The notes under the pieces: generated by a model | What the model saw: only the letters and a program-made list of their open reading frames with translations | Databases searched by the model: none | What the model was told of the DNA's origin: nothing | NCBI GenBank assembly: GCA_001464425.1 | Contig: LNEK01000026.1 | Location: 62,001-126,000, forward strand | From: Alphaproteobacteria bacterium Ga0077535 | GTDB taxonomy: Bacteria; Pseudomonadota; Alphaproteobacteria; Caulobacterales; Aquidulcibacteraceae | Direction: 5' to 3' | DNA: 64,000 nucleotides | Made by a program: the position numbers and the translations under genes | Shown here: positions 27,383-35,007 of the stretch, piece after piece | How positions within the stretch are numbered: the stretch's first letter is position 1 | Layout: the number at the start of each line of letters is the position of its first letter

Positions 27383-27820
27383 ATGGAGGACCTCTACCAC
27401 CCCCGGATCATGGAACTGGCCGCTGACATCCCGCATGTCGGCCGCCTGGACGCGCCAGATGGCGCTGCCACGAAGGTCAGCCGCGTCTGCGGCTCGGTGG
27501 TGACGGTGGAGCTCAAAGTCGAGAACGGCGTGGTCAGTAAAATCGCCGTGCATCCGAAAGCGTGTGCGCTTGGCCAAGCCGCGACCGGCGTGTTGGCGAT
27601 GCATGCCGTGGGCGCGACGCCGGCCGAAATTCGCGCTGCGCGTGATGGTTTGAGCGCCATGCTGCGCGAGGGCGCCGCGCCACCCACAGGGCGCTTCTGG
27701 GAGCTGCGGCACCTTGAAGGCGTACGCGAATATCCGCCGCGCCACGCCTCAACCATGTTGGCGTTTGACGCTGCTGTTGAGGCCCTGAATCAGGCGCAGG
27801 CGAAAGCCAGCGCGAAATAG
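27383..27820 (+). CDS. Iron-sulfur cluster scaffold-like protein (IscU/NifU N-terminal family)
   Basis: 145 residues with the IscU fold: LDAPDGAATKVSRVCGSVVTVEL carries the first Cys (about 36), HPKACALGQAATGVL the second (about 61). At the third conserved position (PPRHASTML, about 122) the usual Cys is Ala, though the preceding His is kept. Proteins like this are common in alphaproteobacteria and annotated as iron-sulfur assembly scaffolds. With two of the three cluster-binding Cys, it may hold or hand over clusters differently from IscU. It starts 64 bp from the divergent SseB-like gene. Confidence 0.8.
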   Translation: MEDLYHPRIMELAADIPHVGRLDAPDGAATKVSRVCGSVVTVELKVENGVVSKIAVHPKACALGQAATGVLAMHAVGATPAEIRAARDGLSAMLREGAAPPTGRFWELRHLEGVREYPPRHASTMLAFDAAVEALNQAQAKASAK

Positions 27821-27857
27821 ACTATTCAAATCCGTGTGGTGCGGTTTAACTGCGGAC

Positions 27858-28181
27858 ATGCGTACAGTTATCTTTGTCGGCCTATTGCTGGCTATGCCCG
27901 CCGCGGCCCTCGCGCAAACACGCGAGCCGTTTTCTGTCGAAGCTCTGGTTGCGAACGCTACGGCTTACGTAGAGGCGCGATATACGCAGAGTGAATTGCC
28001 GTCGGCGCTAATCGCTGATCTCACCGCCGCCGGCTTTCAATGTCAGCGCAGCGGGTCCGGCAGTGATTGCACGCTTTCACGCGAAGCTGGCGTGGCGTGT
28101 TTTGATGTGACGAACGTCAGCATTGGCGCGGAGGGCGTTGCAGCAGATCGAAATCGGCTGTGCATGGGCGCGGAAGAATGA
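27858..28181 (+). CDS. Small secreted protein related to the 25952/26404 lipoproteins
   Basis: 107 residues. Sec signal (MPAAALAQ, cleavage about residue 19). The remainder resembles the two lipoproteins at 25.9-26.9 kb: IADLTAAGFQCQRSGSGSDC ... NRLCMGAEE, with the same GF.C and closing LCMG/MCLG patterns. Unlike them it has no lipobox. It ends just before a set of three hairpins. No known family. Confidence 0.55.
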   Translation: MRTVIFVGLLLAMPAAALAQTREPFSVEALVANATAYVEARYTQSELPSALIADLTAAGFQCQRSGSGSDCTLSREAGVACFDVTNVSIGAEGVAADRNRLCMGAEE

Positions 28182-28273
28182 CCCCGCCGCGCGGGGGGGC
28201 CCAAAGAAGCTAGCGTCGGCTTTCGCGCCGACGCCGCCTGCGCTGCACTGGACGCCGCCAAAGCAGCGTCCAG
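28182..28273. terminator. Three consecutive hairpins between convergent genes
   Basis: CCCCGC/GCGGGG (28182-28196, 3-base loop), GCGTCGGC/GCCGACGC (28213-28234, 6-base loop) and CTGGACGC/GCGTCCAG (28248-28273) follow one another between the stops of the 27858 and 28287 genes. None has a long T-tract on either strand, but together they are a plausible two-way terminator. Confidence 0.5.
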
Positions 28274-28286
28274 GCAACGCGCTTAG

Positions 28287-28541
28287 TTACGCTGGCCGGC
28301 GACGGATGAAGTTGAGCAGCGCGAGCAACAAGATCGCGCCAAGCGCCGAAATCACCAAGCTGCCCCAGAATCCGGCAAAGCTGATGCCGAGCATCCCGGC
28401 GATCAACGCGCCCAAGAAGGCGCCGACGACGCCAACGATGAGGTTGGTGAGCAGGCCGTGCTTACGGCCCATGACTTGTTCGGCGATCCAGCCGGCGAAA
28501 ATGCCGATAATGATCGCGCCGAGGATCGAGACTTCATTCAT
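28287..28541 (-). CDS. GlsB/YeaQ/YmgE-family stress membrane protein
   Basis: 84 residues, three membrane segments. The Gly-rich pattern GAIIIGIFAGWIAEQVMGRKHGLLTNLIVGVVGAFLGALIAG is the hallmark of this family, known as stress-induced inner-membrane proteins. An EcfG-type promoter (GGAAC-N17-TGTT) lies about 30-55 bp upstream, which fits general-stress control. Oriented against the small secreted-protein gene. Confidence 0.9.
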   Translation of the reverse strand: MNEVSILGAIIIGIFAGWIAEQVMGRKHGLLTNLIVGVVGAFLGALIAGMLGISFAGFWGSLVISALGAILLLALLNFIRRRPA

Positions 28542-28570
28542 AACCTAAGCTCCGCTGAGAGATGCGGGCC

Positions 28571-28596
28571 AACAGTTGAAAATGCCAAGTCGTTCC
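28571..28596 (-). promoter_or_regulatory. EcfG/SigT-type promoter upstream of glsB-like gene
   Basis: On the minus strand GGAAC (28596-28592) is followed after 17 bases by TGTT (28574-28571), one mismatch from the alphaproteobacterial general-stress consensus GGAAC-N16/17-CGTT. It is 30 bp upstream of the ATG. Confidence 0.5.
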
Positions 28597-29010
28597 CAAG
28601 CGGGGCGTGCTATCTGCTTCCGGATAAGCGCGAGCGCACCTCTCAAGCACGCCGACGCGAAAGCCCTGCGCAAGGTCGCTTTGGCTTACCCCGCTACAGT
28701 CGAGGATTTTCCCTGGGGCCATTCCGCCTTCAAGGCCGCCGGCAGAAGGGCGTTTATGTTCTTGAGCGCCACGGACGATGGCGGCTTTACCTGCTCGATG
28801 AAGCTGCCGTTCCGCAGTGAGGAGGCGCTCAAGATCAAAGGCGCCGAACCGACCGGCTACGGGCTCGGCAAATCCGGCTGGGTCACGTTCACGTTCGCCG
28901 CGAAATCAAAGCCGCCGTTGGACAAGCTCAGCGATTATCTGGATGAATCCTGGCGCGCTGTGGCGCCTAAGAAGCTGTCAGCAACTTTTGCGCCGCCTGG
29001 ACGGAGCTAA
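28582..29010 (+). CDS. MmcQ/YjbR family protein
   Basis: 142 residues from the ATG at 28582; the true start may be slightly later as the first 20 residues lack family match. The core HADAKALRKVALAYPATVEDFPWGHSAFK ... CSMKLPFRSEEAL ... WVTFTF ... LDESWRAVAPKKL is the MmcQ/YjbR pattern, a CyaY-like fold that may bind DNA. Its 5' end overlaps the glsB promoter region on the other strand. Confidence 0.8.
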   Translation: MPSRSQAGRAICFRISASAPLKHADAKALRKVALAYPATVEDFPWGHSAFKAAGRRAFMFLSATDDGGFTCSMKLPFRSEEALKIKGAEPTGYGLGKSGWVTFTFAAKSKPPLDKLSDYLDESWRAVAPKKLSATFAPPGRS

Positions 29011-29087
29011 TCGTCGAAAATCGGGCGCCGGCGCTTCCGGCGGTGTCACTTCAGTCCTATGGTCCCCGCACAACAGGGGACCCGACC

Positions 29088-29384
29088 ATGCTCAAAGCGC
29101 TTATTCTCATCGTCATCGTGGCCGTCGCCGCATACTTCACCAACCCGGCAGAAAGCGCATACAGCGATCCTGCGCGCGAAGTCCTGAGTGAAGCCGCGAG
29201 CGCTGATCTTGAGCAAGTCGATCTCGGTGGCGCTTTGGGCAACGCGGTCGCGACGCTCGGCGACGGCGAGTATCAAAGCTTCTACGTCGCCGGCAAATAT
29301 TCGCTCCCGAACGCGGCTGACGCGCGCGTTGAGTGCTGGGGCGCGTTCACGCTCGTCCAGTGCAACCGGACGGCAGCGTCTTAA
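29088..29384 (+). CDS. Small exported protein of unknown function
   Basis: 98 residues. A hydrophobic N-terminus (ALILIVIVAVAAYF) is a signal peptide or anchor; two Cys near the end (VECWGAFTLVQC). AGGGGACCCGACC precedes the ATG. The stop codon shares its bases with the convergent ATP-grasp fusion gene (TTAA at 29381-29384). Not recognised. Confidence 0.55.
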   Translation: MLKALILIVIVAVAAYFTNPAESAYSDPAREVLSEAASADLEQVDLGGALGNAVATLGDGEYQSFYVAGKYSLPNAADARVECWGAFTLVQCNRTAAS

Positions 29385-31489
29385 GCTGAAGCGATAGCAG
29401 GCGCCGCTTCGTCCGTCTTGGACGAAGCGCGCGCTTTCGCCGCCGCTTCAAGTCGGCGCTCTTCGCTGCGCGCGGCGGCTGCCTCAACCAGCGCTCTGAA
29501 CAAGCGCCGGAACGGCGCGCGGTAAATCAGAAATTCCGGATGGAATTGCACGCCCAGCCAAAAGCGCGGCGCCGGGTCTTCGATCGCCTGGATGACGCCA
29601 TTGGCTTCGCGCGCGCTGACCGTGAGGCCAACGCCGAGCCGATCAATCGCTTGGCTGTGGATCGCGTTGACCACCATCTCTTTTGAACACTTCGTCAGCT
29701 GCGCCAGCTTTGACTTGTAGCGCACGCGCACCGGGAAACGGTGGAAGAAGCGTTCGATAATGTGGTTGGGGCGCTTGGTTTCGAACTCGGAGAGGTCCGC
29801 GTGCAACGTGCCGCCTGCGAGCACGTTGAGCATCTGCGCGCCGCGGCACACGCCGAGCACCGGTAGGTCCAAGCGCCGCGCCGCCAGCGCCCAAGATGCT
29901 TCCATGTCGCCCCGCGCCAGATCGTAACGATAGCCAGGCTTCGGCTCGCCCTGGTAGCGCTTTGGGAAAACATCGGCGCCGCCGCCTAAGATGAGCCCGT
30001 CAATCGTGCGCGGATCGCGCGGCGCGCGCGCCGTCACTTTGATCGGATCGCCGCCCGCCAACCACACCGCCAGTTTCATCGCCAAGAACGCCAACGTATC
30101 GCCGCGCTCCGGCTTGGTGATGCCGATCACTGGTCGTGTGCGCGGCGGTGGCGGCTCGGCCGGGGCGCGCGCCGTATCGTCGGCTTCGTACGTCACTTCT
30201 GCTGGCAGCTTGCCGTGCCGCACCAGTGACGACAGCACAAAAAGCGCGCCCAGGCCCACCATCGGATCGTTTGCCGAAGAAAGCTCGCTCGGCGCGTCTT
30301 TCAAATCGCGCACTTCCTCGCGCAATTGCTTCACGGCGCCAGCAACGGCGAGCGTGTTGCCAAGCGCCTTGCCAGCATCGTCCAGCGCCGCCAGCAATTG
30401 CCCGGTCTTCATCCGCCGGTTCGCATTGCGCCATGCGCGCCGCGCTGCGTTGAAGTGCGGATCGGACGCCGCCACGTCTTCTATCGCCGCCAGCAACCAC
30501 GCGCCCGTCGTCTTCGTTGTCGAGCCGACTTCTGCTTCAGGCTCTTCCTCGAGCGGCAGCCCAATCGTCTGCGCATAGAGCAGCCACGGAAAATCGACGC
30601 CGGATTCGATAGAGTGAAAAATGCCCGCCCAGAAGCGCGCGTTCACTTCGATCAGCTTCGGCGCGTCCGTGGCCTCGCCGCTCCAGCGGAAATCGATCTC
30701 GGCGACGCCGTTCCAATTCGTCGCCGCGACCAGTTTTTCCGTCTCAGCGCGGAAGGGGGCGGCGTCCACCGTCTCGCGCACCGCGCCGGCGCCAGCCTCG
30801 CGCGGAAACGTCGTCACGTTGCGGTACGCCATGATGGCGGTGACTTTGCCGGCGTTCGCCAGCACAGCGACGCAATAATCCTCGCCCTCGATGCACTCCT
30901 GCACCAAAGGCGGCTCGTCAAAGCCAAGCGCCTCGGCTTGTTCGACAATTTCAGCTGGTGTCTTGGCGCAGGTGACGCCGCGCCCGCCAGCGCCATCGAC
31001 GGGCTTTACGATGCGAGGATAAATCAGCTTTGGCGCGCGCTCGCGCAATTCGTCCAGCGTCTCCGGCCGCCACGTCTCCGGAACGTCCAGGCCAAATTCT
31101 TCGGCAAGCTCTGCCAGCTTGTGCTTCGGCGTCACCCGCTCGATGCTCTTGATGTTCGGCGCCGCGAGCTTGATCGCCGGCTCAAACCGCTTTCGATTGC
31201 GGGTGATCAGGTCAATCTCGCGAAACACGGGCATCAGCACATAGGGGCGCCCATCGCGCGGCGCGTACTCGAGCACGGCAGCTTCCAGGTCCGTCAGAAA
31301 CTGCTCCGGCGCCGAGTCCCAGGGCGCGACCGTGAAGGTTTCCCGCACGTGCTTCGAGAACGAGAGCACCGTGAGGTTGACGTCATCGCAGCCGATAACC
31401 TCTACGCCCCGCTCGGCCAGCGAGCGGGCGATCACCAAAGCCATCAGGCTCCGGCCATAGGTAAGGATGACACGCCCCGGCTTACTCAT
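29381..31489 (-). CDS. Fusion of ATP-grasp ligase and peptidase C26 (glutamine amidotransferase-like) domain
   Basis: 702 residues. The N-terminal half (about 1-320) is an ATP-grasp enzyme: a PreATP-like opening (RVILTYGRSLMALVIARSLAERG), IVKPVDGAGGRGV for the ATP loop, VQECIEGEDYCV, and LIEVNARFWAG for metal binding. A linker of about 120 residues leads to a class I GATase-like domain of the PuuD/C26 type (about 450-665), with nucleophile Cys in GVCRGAQMLNVLAGG and His in VQFHPEF. Separately these are carboxylate-amine ligase and gamma-glutamyl hydrolase domains; joined they could make and trim a gamma-glutamyl or similar amide (inference). Start at 31489 by family fit; the tail is Ala/Arg/Lys rich. 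Confidence 0.8.
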   Translation of the reverse strand: MSKPGRVILTYGRSLMALVIARSLAERGVEVIGCDDVNLTVLSFSKHVRETFTVAPWDSAPEQFLTDLEAAVLEYAPRDGRPYVLMPVFREIDLITRNRKRFEPAIKLAAPNIKSIERVTPKHKLAELAEEFGLDVPETWRPETLDELRERAPKLIYPRIVKPVDGAGGRGVTCAKTPAEIVEQAEALGFDEPPLVQECIEGEDYCVAVLANAGKVTAIMAYRNVTTFPREAGAGAVRETVDAAPFRAETEKLVAATNWNGVAEIDFRWSGEATDAPKLIEVNARFWAGIFHSIESGVDFPWLLYAQTIGLPLEEEPEAEVGSTTKTTGAWLLAAIEDVAASDPHFNAARRAWRNANRRMKTGQLLAALDDAGKALGNTLAVAGAVKQLREEVRDLKDAPSELSSANDPMVGLGALFVLSSLVRHGKLPAEVTYEADDTARAPAEPPPPRTRPVIGITKPERGDTLAFLAMKLAVWLAGGDPIKVTARAPRDPRTIDGLILGGGADVFPKRYQGEPKPGYRYDLARGDMEASWALAARRLDLPVLGVCRGAQMLNVLAGGTLHADLSEFETKRPNHIIERFFHRFPVRVRYKSKLAQLTKCSKEMVVNAIHSQAIDRLGVGLTVSAREANGVIQAIEDPAPRFWLGVQFHPEFLIYRAPFRRLFRALVEAAAARSEERRLEAAAKARASSKTDEAAPAIASA

Positions 31490-31567
31490 GCGCTGCCAGA
31501 AATACCCGAGTCGGTATTTTGTTCCCGTATCGGAAACCACAGGGGGTCGCAAAACCCAGCAAGTTTT

Positions 31568-31581
31568 GCTATCTCAGCGCC
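31568..31581 (+). promoter_or_regulatory. Candidate -10 element for the Thr leader
   Basis: GCTATCTC (31568-31575) matches seven of eight positions of the Caulobacter housekeeping -10 consensus GCTANAWC. The leader ATG begins six bases later, where transcription would start, giving a leaderless message. The -35 region is not convincing. Confidence 0.4.
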
Positions 31582-31617
31582 ATGCGGCTTCTGACGACGA
31601 CTACGACTACCTATTAA
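31582..31617 (+). CDS. Threonine-rich leader peptide (putative attenuator) upstream of yidD-thrS
   Basis: An 11-codon ORF encodes [11 protein letters not shown]: six Thr codons in a row (ACG, ACG, ACT, ACG, ACT, ACC), then Tyr and TAA. A run of codons for the amino acid handled by the downstream gene is the hallmark of ribosome-mediated attenuation. The next genes, 80 bp downstream, are yidD and thrS. No ribosome binding site is seen, but a -10-like GCTATCTC six bases upstream suggests the message begins at the ATG, as for other alphaproteobacterial leader peptides such as trpL. A stem (GCGGCGCG/CGCGCCGC) follows the stop. No classical T-tract was seen. Confidence 0.7.
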   Translation: MRLLTTTTTTY

Positions 31618-31622
31618 AGCCG

Positions 31623-31647
31623 GCGGCGCGGGATCGGGCGCGCCGCA
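31623..31647 (+). promoter_or_regulatory. Hairpin after the Thr leader (candidate attenuator arm)
   Basis: GCGGCGCG and CGCGCCGC, separated by the eight bases GGATCGGG, form a strong 8-bp stem starting about six bases after the leader stop. It is followed by a second possible weaker stem around GGCAGCG/GCGCC. No T-run follows, so termination might be rho-dependent or the control might act on translation. Confidence 0.4.
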
Positions 31648-31696
31648 GCGGCAGCGTTTGCGCCCCGGTCAGATCAACCCAATCGTCAAAGTCATC

Positions 31697-32023
31697 ATGT
31701 CGCCGAGCCTGCCAGCCCGGGGCCTTTTGGGCCTCATCCAGCTTTACAAGTGGACGCTCTCGCCCCTGATCGGGCGCGATTGCCGCTACTTGCCGACATG
31801 CTCGTCCTACGCCGCCGACGCTATTCGCGCGCACGGCGCCTGGGCGGGCAGTTGGATGGCGGGCGCGCGCCTTTGCCGTTGCCACCCCTGGGGCGGCGCC
31901 GGCTGGGACCCCGTGCCCGCGACGGCTAGCGCGCCTTGGTACGCGCCCTGGCGCTATGGCGATTGGAAACGCGGCTATCGCGCGCCGCCCGAACACAGCG
32001 AATCCGATAAGAGCAATCCATGA
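31697..32023 (+). CDS. yidD: Membrane protein insertion efficiency factor YidD
   Basis: 108 residues. The YidD core is unmistakable: [32 protein letters not shown] followed by [13 protein letters not shown]. YidD is a small amphipathic inner-membrane protein helping YidC-dependent insertion. It ends with ATGA overlapping the thrS start by four bases, so it is translated together with thrS. Usually yidD sits by rnpA/yidC; linkage to thrS occurs in several alphaproteobacteria. Confidence 0.9.
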   Translation: MSPSLPARGLLGLIQLYKWTLSPLIGRDCRYLPTCSSYAADAIRAHGAWAGSWMAGARLCRCHPWGGAGWDPVPATASAPWYAPWRYGDWKRGYRAPPEHSESDKSNP

Positions 32024-33954
32024 GCATCTCTCTCAAATTCCCCGATGGCGCCGAGCGTTCGTACGATGACGGCGTGACGCCGCTTGGCGTCGCAGAAGGC
32101 ATTTCCAAGTCCCTGGCCAAAAAGGTCGTCGCGGCCAAGATCGACGGCGCCTGGTGGGACCTGACGCGCCCGCTCGAAGGCGGCGGCAAGTTCGAACTTG
32201 TCATGCGCGATAGCGCCGATGGTCTTGAAGTGCTTCGCCACGACGCGGCGCACGTGCTTGCGCAAGCGGTGCAAGAGCTCTTCCCCGGCACGCAAGTCAC
32301 GTTCGGCCCGGTGACGGACGATGGCTTTTATTACGACTTCGCCCGCGACGAACCGTTCTCGACGGACGATTTCGAGAAGATCGAAAAGCGCATGCGCGAA
32401 ATCGTCGACGCCGATCTGCCGATCATCCGTAAAGTCTGGGAGAAAGAAGCCGCCATCGCGCACTTCAAGTCGATCGGCGAAATCTACAAAGCCGAGACGA
32501 TCGACGAAGTGATCAAGCCGGGCGACGCGATCACGGTCTATTCGCACGGCGATAAATGGGGCGATCTCTGCCGCGGCCCGCATTTGCCCTCAACGGGCAA
32601 GCTCGGCAAAGCCTTCAAGCTGATGAAGCTTGCCGGCGCCTATTGGCGCGGCGATCAGAAGAACCAGCAGCTGCAGCGCATCTACGGCACGGCTTGGGCC
32701 GACGAAAAGCAGCTCGAAGAGCATCTGCATCGCCTCGAAGAAGCCGAGAAGCGCGATCACCGCAAACTCGGCCGCCAGATGGATCTCTTCCACATGCAGG
32801 AAGAGGGGCGCGGCATGGTGTTCTGGCATGAGAAGGGCCTGACGCTGTGGCGCACGATCGAGGCCTACATGCGCCGTCGCTTGGATGCGGCCGGCTATGT
32901 CGAAGTGCGCACGCCGCAAGTGCTTGATCGCGTATTCTGGGAAAAGTCCGGACACTGGGACAAGTATCGCCCGAATATGTTTGTCTGCGAGACGGTGGAG
33001 GGCGAAACGCTTTCGCTGAAGCCGATGAACTGCCCGGGTCACGTGCAAATCTTCAAATTCGGCCAGAAGAGCTACCGCGATCTGCCGCTGCGCATGGCCG
33101 AGTTTGGCGCCTGCCATCGCTACGAACCTTCAGGGTCGTTGCACGGCCTCATGCGCGTGCGGGCGTTCACGCAGGACGATGCCCACATCTTCTGCCGCGA
33201 AGATCAGATCGAAGAAGAGACGACGCGCTTCATCCAACTCGCCAAATCCATCCACGCCGATTTCGGCATGGTGAGCGACAAGATCGCGCTCGCCACGCGC
33301 CCGGAAATGCGCGTCGGTTCCGACGAGTTCTGGGATAAGGCCGAAGCGCAAATGCTGAACGCCGCGCGCGCGGCGGGCGTCGAGCCGGTGATCGCGGAAG
33401 GCGACGGCGCTTTCTATGCGCCGAAGCTCGACTTCTCGGTGAAGGACGCCATCGGCCGCGAATGGACGATCGGCACGATCCAGCTCGACTATCAGCTGCC
33501 GGATCGTCTCGACGCGGAATATGTCGGCGAAGACGGCGCCAAGCACCGCCCGGTAATGCTCCACCGCGCGATCCTCGGCTCGCTCGAACGCTTCATCGGC
33601 ATTCTGATCGAAAACGTCGCCGGCACATTCCCGCTCTGGCTTTCGCCGGTGCAGGTCGTCGTCGCTACGATCACGTCAGATGCGAACGGCTACGCCGAAG
33701 ACGTCGCCGCCGCGATGCGCAAAGCCGGGCTCCGCGTCGAGACGGATCTGCGCAACGAGAAGGTCGGCTACAAAATCCGCGAACACTCGTTGCAGAAGAC
33801 GCCTGTGATCGCTGTCGTCGGCAAGAAGGAAGCGGAGAATCGCTCGGTCGCCATCCGCCGACTCGGCGGCGAGGCGCAGACGCTTCTCAGTCTCGACGAA
33901 GCAATCGCTTCGCTTGTCGAAGAGGCCAAGGCGCCGGACCTGAAGCGGGGCTGA
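32020..33954 (+). CDS. thrS: Threonyl-tRNA synthetase
   Basis: 644 residues with the whole domain set: N-terminal TGS domain (about 1-61), the editing/SAD domain containing [11 protein letters not shown] and DLCRGPHLP, the class II catalytic core ([11 protein letters not shown] zinc Cys; [20 protein letters not shown] motif 2), and the C-terminal anticodon-binding domain (about 545-640). It charges tRNA-Thr. The start ATG overlaps the yidD stop. A Thr-codon leader upstream points to control by charged tRNA-Thr. A strong stem-loop follows the stop. Confidence 0.97.
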   Translation: MSISLKFPDGAERSYDDGVTPLGVAEGISKSLAKKVVAAKIDGAWWDLTRPLEGGGKFELVMRDSADGLEVLRHDAAHVLAQAVQELFPGTQVTFGPVTDDGFYYDFARDEPFSTDDFEKIEKRMREIVDADLPIIRKVWEKEAAIAHFKSIGEIYKAETIDEVIKPGDAITVYSHGDKWGDLCRGPHLPSTGKLGKAFKLMKLAGAYWRGDQKNQQLQRIYGTAWADEKQLEEHLHRLEEAEKRDHRKLGRQMDLFHMQEEGRGMVFWHEKGLTLWRTIEAYMRRRLDAAGYVEVRTPQVLDRVFWEKSGHWDKYRPNMFVCETVEGETLSLKPMNCPGHVQIFKFGQKSYRDLPLRMAEFGACHRYEPSGSLHGLMRVRAFTQDDAHIFCREDQIEEETTRFIQLAKSIHADFGMVSDKIALATRPEMRVGSDEFWDKAEAQMLNAARAAGVEPVIAEGDGAFYAPKLDFSVKDAIGREWTIGTIQLDYQLPDRLDAEYVGEDGAKHRPVMLHRAILGSLERFIGILIENVAGTFPLWLSPVQVVVATITSDANGYAEDVAAAMRKAGLRVETDLRNEKVGYKIREHSLQKTPVIAVVGKKEAENRSVAIRRLGGEAQTLLSLDEAIASLVEEAKAPDLKRG

Positions 33955-33961
33955 AATTGTG

Positions 33962-33993
33962 ACGGGCCGCCGGATTTGCCGCCGGCGGCCCGC
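33962..33993 (+). terminator. Stem-loop after thrS
   Basis: GGGCCGCCGG (33964-33973) pairs perfectly with CCGGCGGCCC (33982-33991) around an 8-base loop, 7 bp after the thrS stop. It is followed by CTTTC rather than a long T-run; likely the terminator. Confidence 0.6.
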
Positions 33994-34119
33994 TTTCAGC
34001 TAAAACCGACGTAAGGCTGCCACTTCCGTCCCCAGCCCGCCACATGGCGCACTAGACGCCGCCACATCCTCGCGACACACTACCTAGAGTCGAGATGGGC
34101 TCCCGGGGGCGGAGACAGC

Positions 34120-35007
34120 GTGGACAAGTTCCCTACACACGCGCAGTCGGCGGCGACGACGACAGAATTGCGTGTGAGCGCCGTTGTGGTGGTCGCCAAA
34201 GTACGCGGCACAAGCCCTGCGCGAACGCGGCTCGATCTCTGCTTGCGCAGTATTTTGGCTGATCCTTGGATCGATGAACTCATTGTCGTTGATGTCGGAA
34301 ACGATGTCAGCGTCTCGTCGATGCTACGCGCTTTTCAGGCTGATCGGCGCGACGTGAAATTGATTTCGGCGCCGGCTGAGCTGAGCGCCGCCGCTGCCGC
34401 CAACCGCGCCGCCGAAAGCGCGCGCGGAAGATTGCTCTTGTTTTTAGACGCCGATGTCGTGCTTCAGCGCGGCGCGGTGGTGCGCCTCGCGACGGCTGGC
34501 GGCAGTGCGCGCACGCCATGCATCGTCGGTGGACGTTTGATTGACATAGAAGGAAGGGATCGTTCAGCCGCACGCGCGGGCGCACTCAATGCATTTTCGG
34601 CGATCGCGGTCGCCATGGACCTCCCAGCTTCCAAGCGCCGCAAGCGCCGAAGTGGAGGCACAGCAACACAGGTCGCGGCCGTATCGGGCTCCTTTATGTT
34701 GATGCCGCGCGGTGATTTTCTTGCGCTCAGCGGATTTGACGAAGCATTCGCCACCGACGCCGCCGATCTCGATTTATGCAGACGCACCTCTGCGGCAGGC
34801 GGCAGCGTCCTCTTTCAGCCTTCAGCTTCCGGCGTACAGTTTCAGCGCGACCCGCGCGGGCGAAGATTGGCGCAAGGCTTGGCTCTATTCGCGAGTAAGA
34901 GCGCCAAGACGCCGCTTGAGAAAGCTTTTGCCGCCATTGCGCGCCCCGCGCTCATCGTTTTGCTCGGCCTCAAAGATCTTGTTATCGGCCGTCCGCCGCT
35001 TCGTTGA
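34120..35007 (+). CDS. Family 2 glycosyltransferase
   Basis: 295 residues with a GTG start preceded by GGCGGAGACAGC. The GT2 pattern includes ELIVVDVGND near the N-terminus, AANRAAESARGRLLLFLDADVVL (DxD-like metal site, about 105) and a late FDEAFATDAADLDLCRR (acceptor-side acidic residues). A hydrophobic stretch (ARPALIVLLGLKDLVIG) near the C-terminus may attach it to the membrane. It resembles hopanoid- or rhamnosyl-type GT2 enzymes, but donor and acceptor are unknown. It converges with the GT39 gene, overlapping by 26 bp. Confidence 0.75.
   Translation: MDKFPTHAQSAATTTELRVSAVVVVAKVRGTSPARTRLDLCLRSILADPWIDELIVVDVGNDVSVSSMLRAFQADRRDVKLISAPAELSAAAAANRAAESARGRLLLFLDADVVLQRGAVVRLATAGGSARTPCIVGGRLIDIEGRDRSAARAGALNAFSAIAVAMDLPASKRRKRRSGGTATQVAAVSGSFMLMPRGDFLALSGFDEAFATDAADLDLCRRTSAAGGSVLFQPSASGVQFQRDPRGRRLAQGLALFASKSAKTPLEKAFAAIARPALIVLLGLKDLVIGRPPLR

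Noticed and set aside
30326-31594. 422-codon frame antisense to the ATP-grasp fusion
   Set aside because: Arg- and His-rich shadow of a real gene, without signal or domain pattern.
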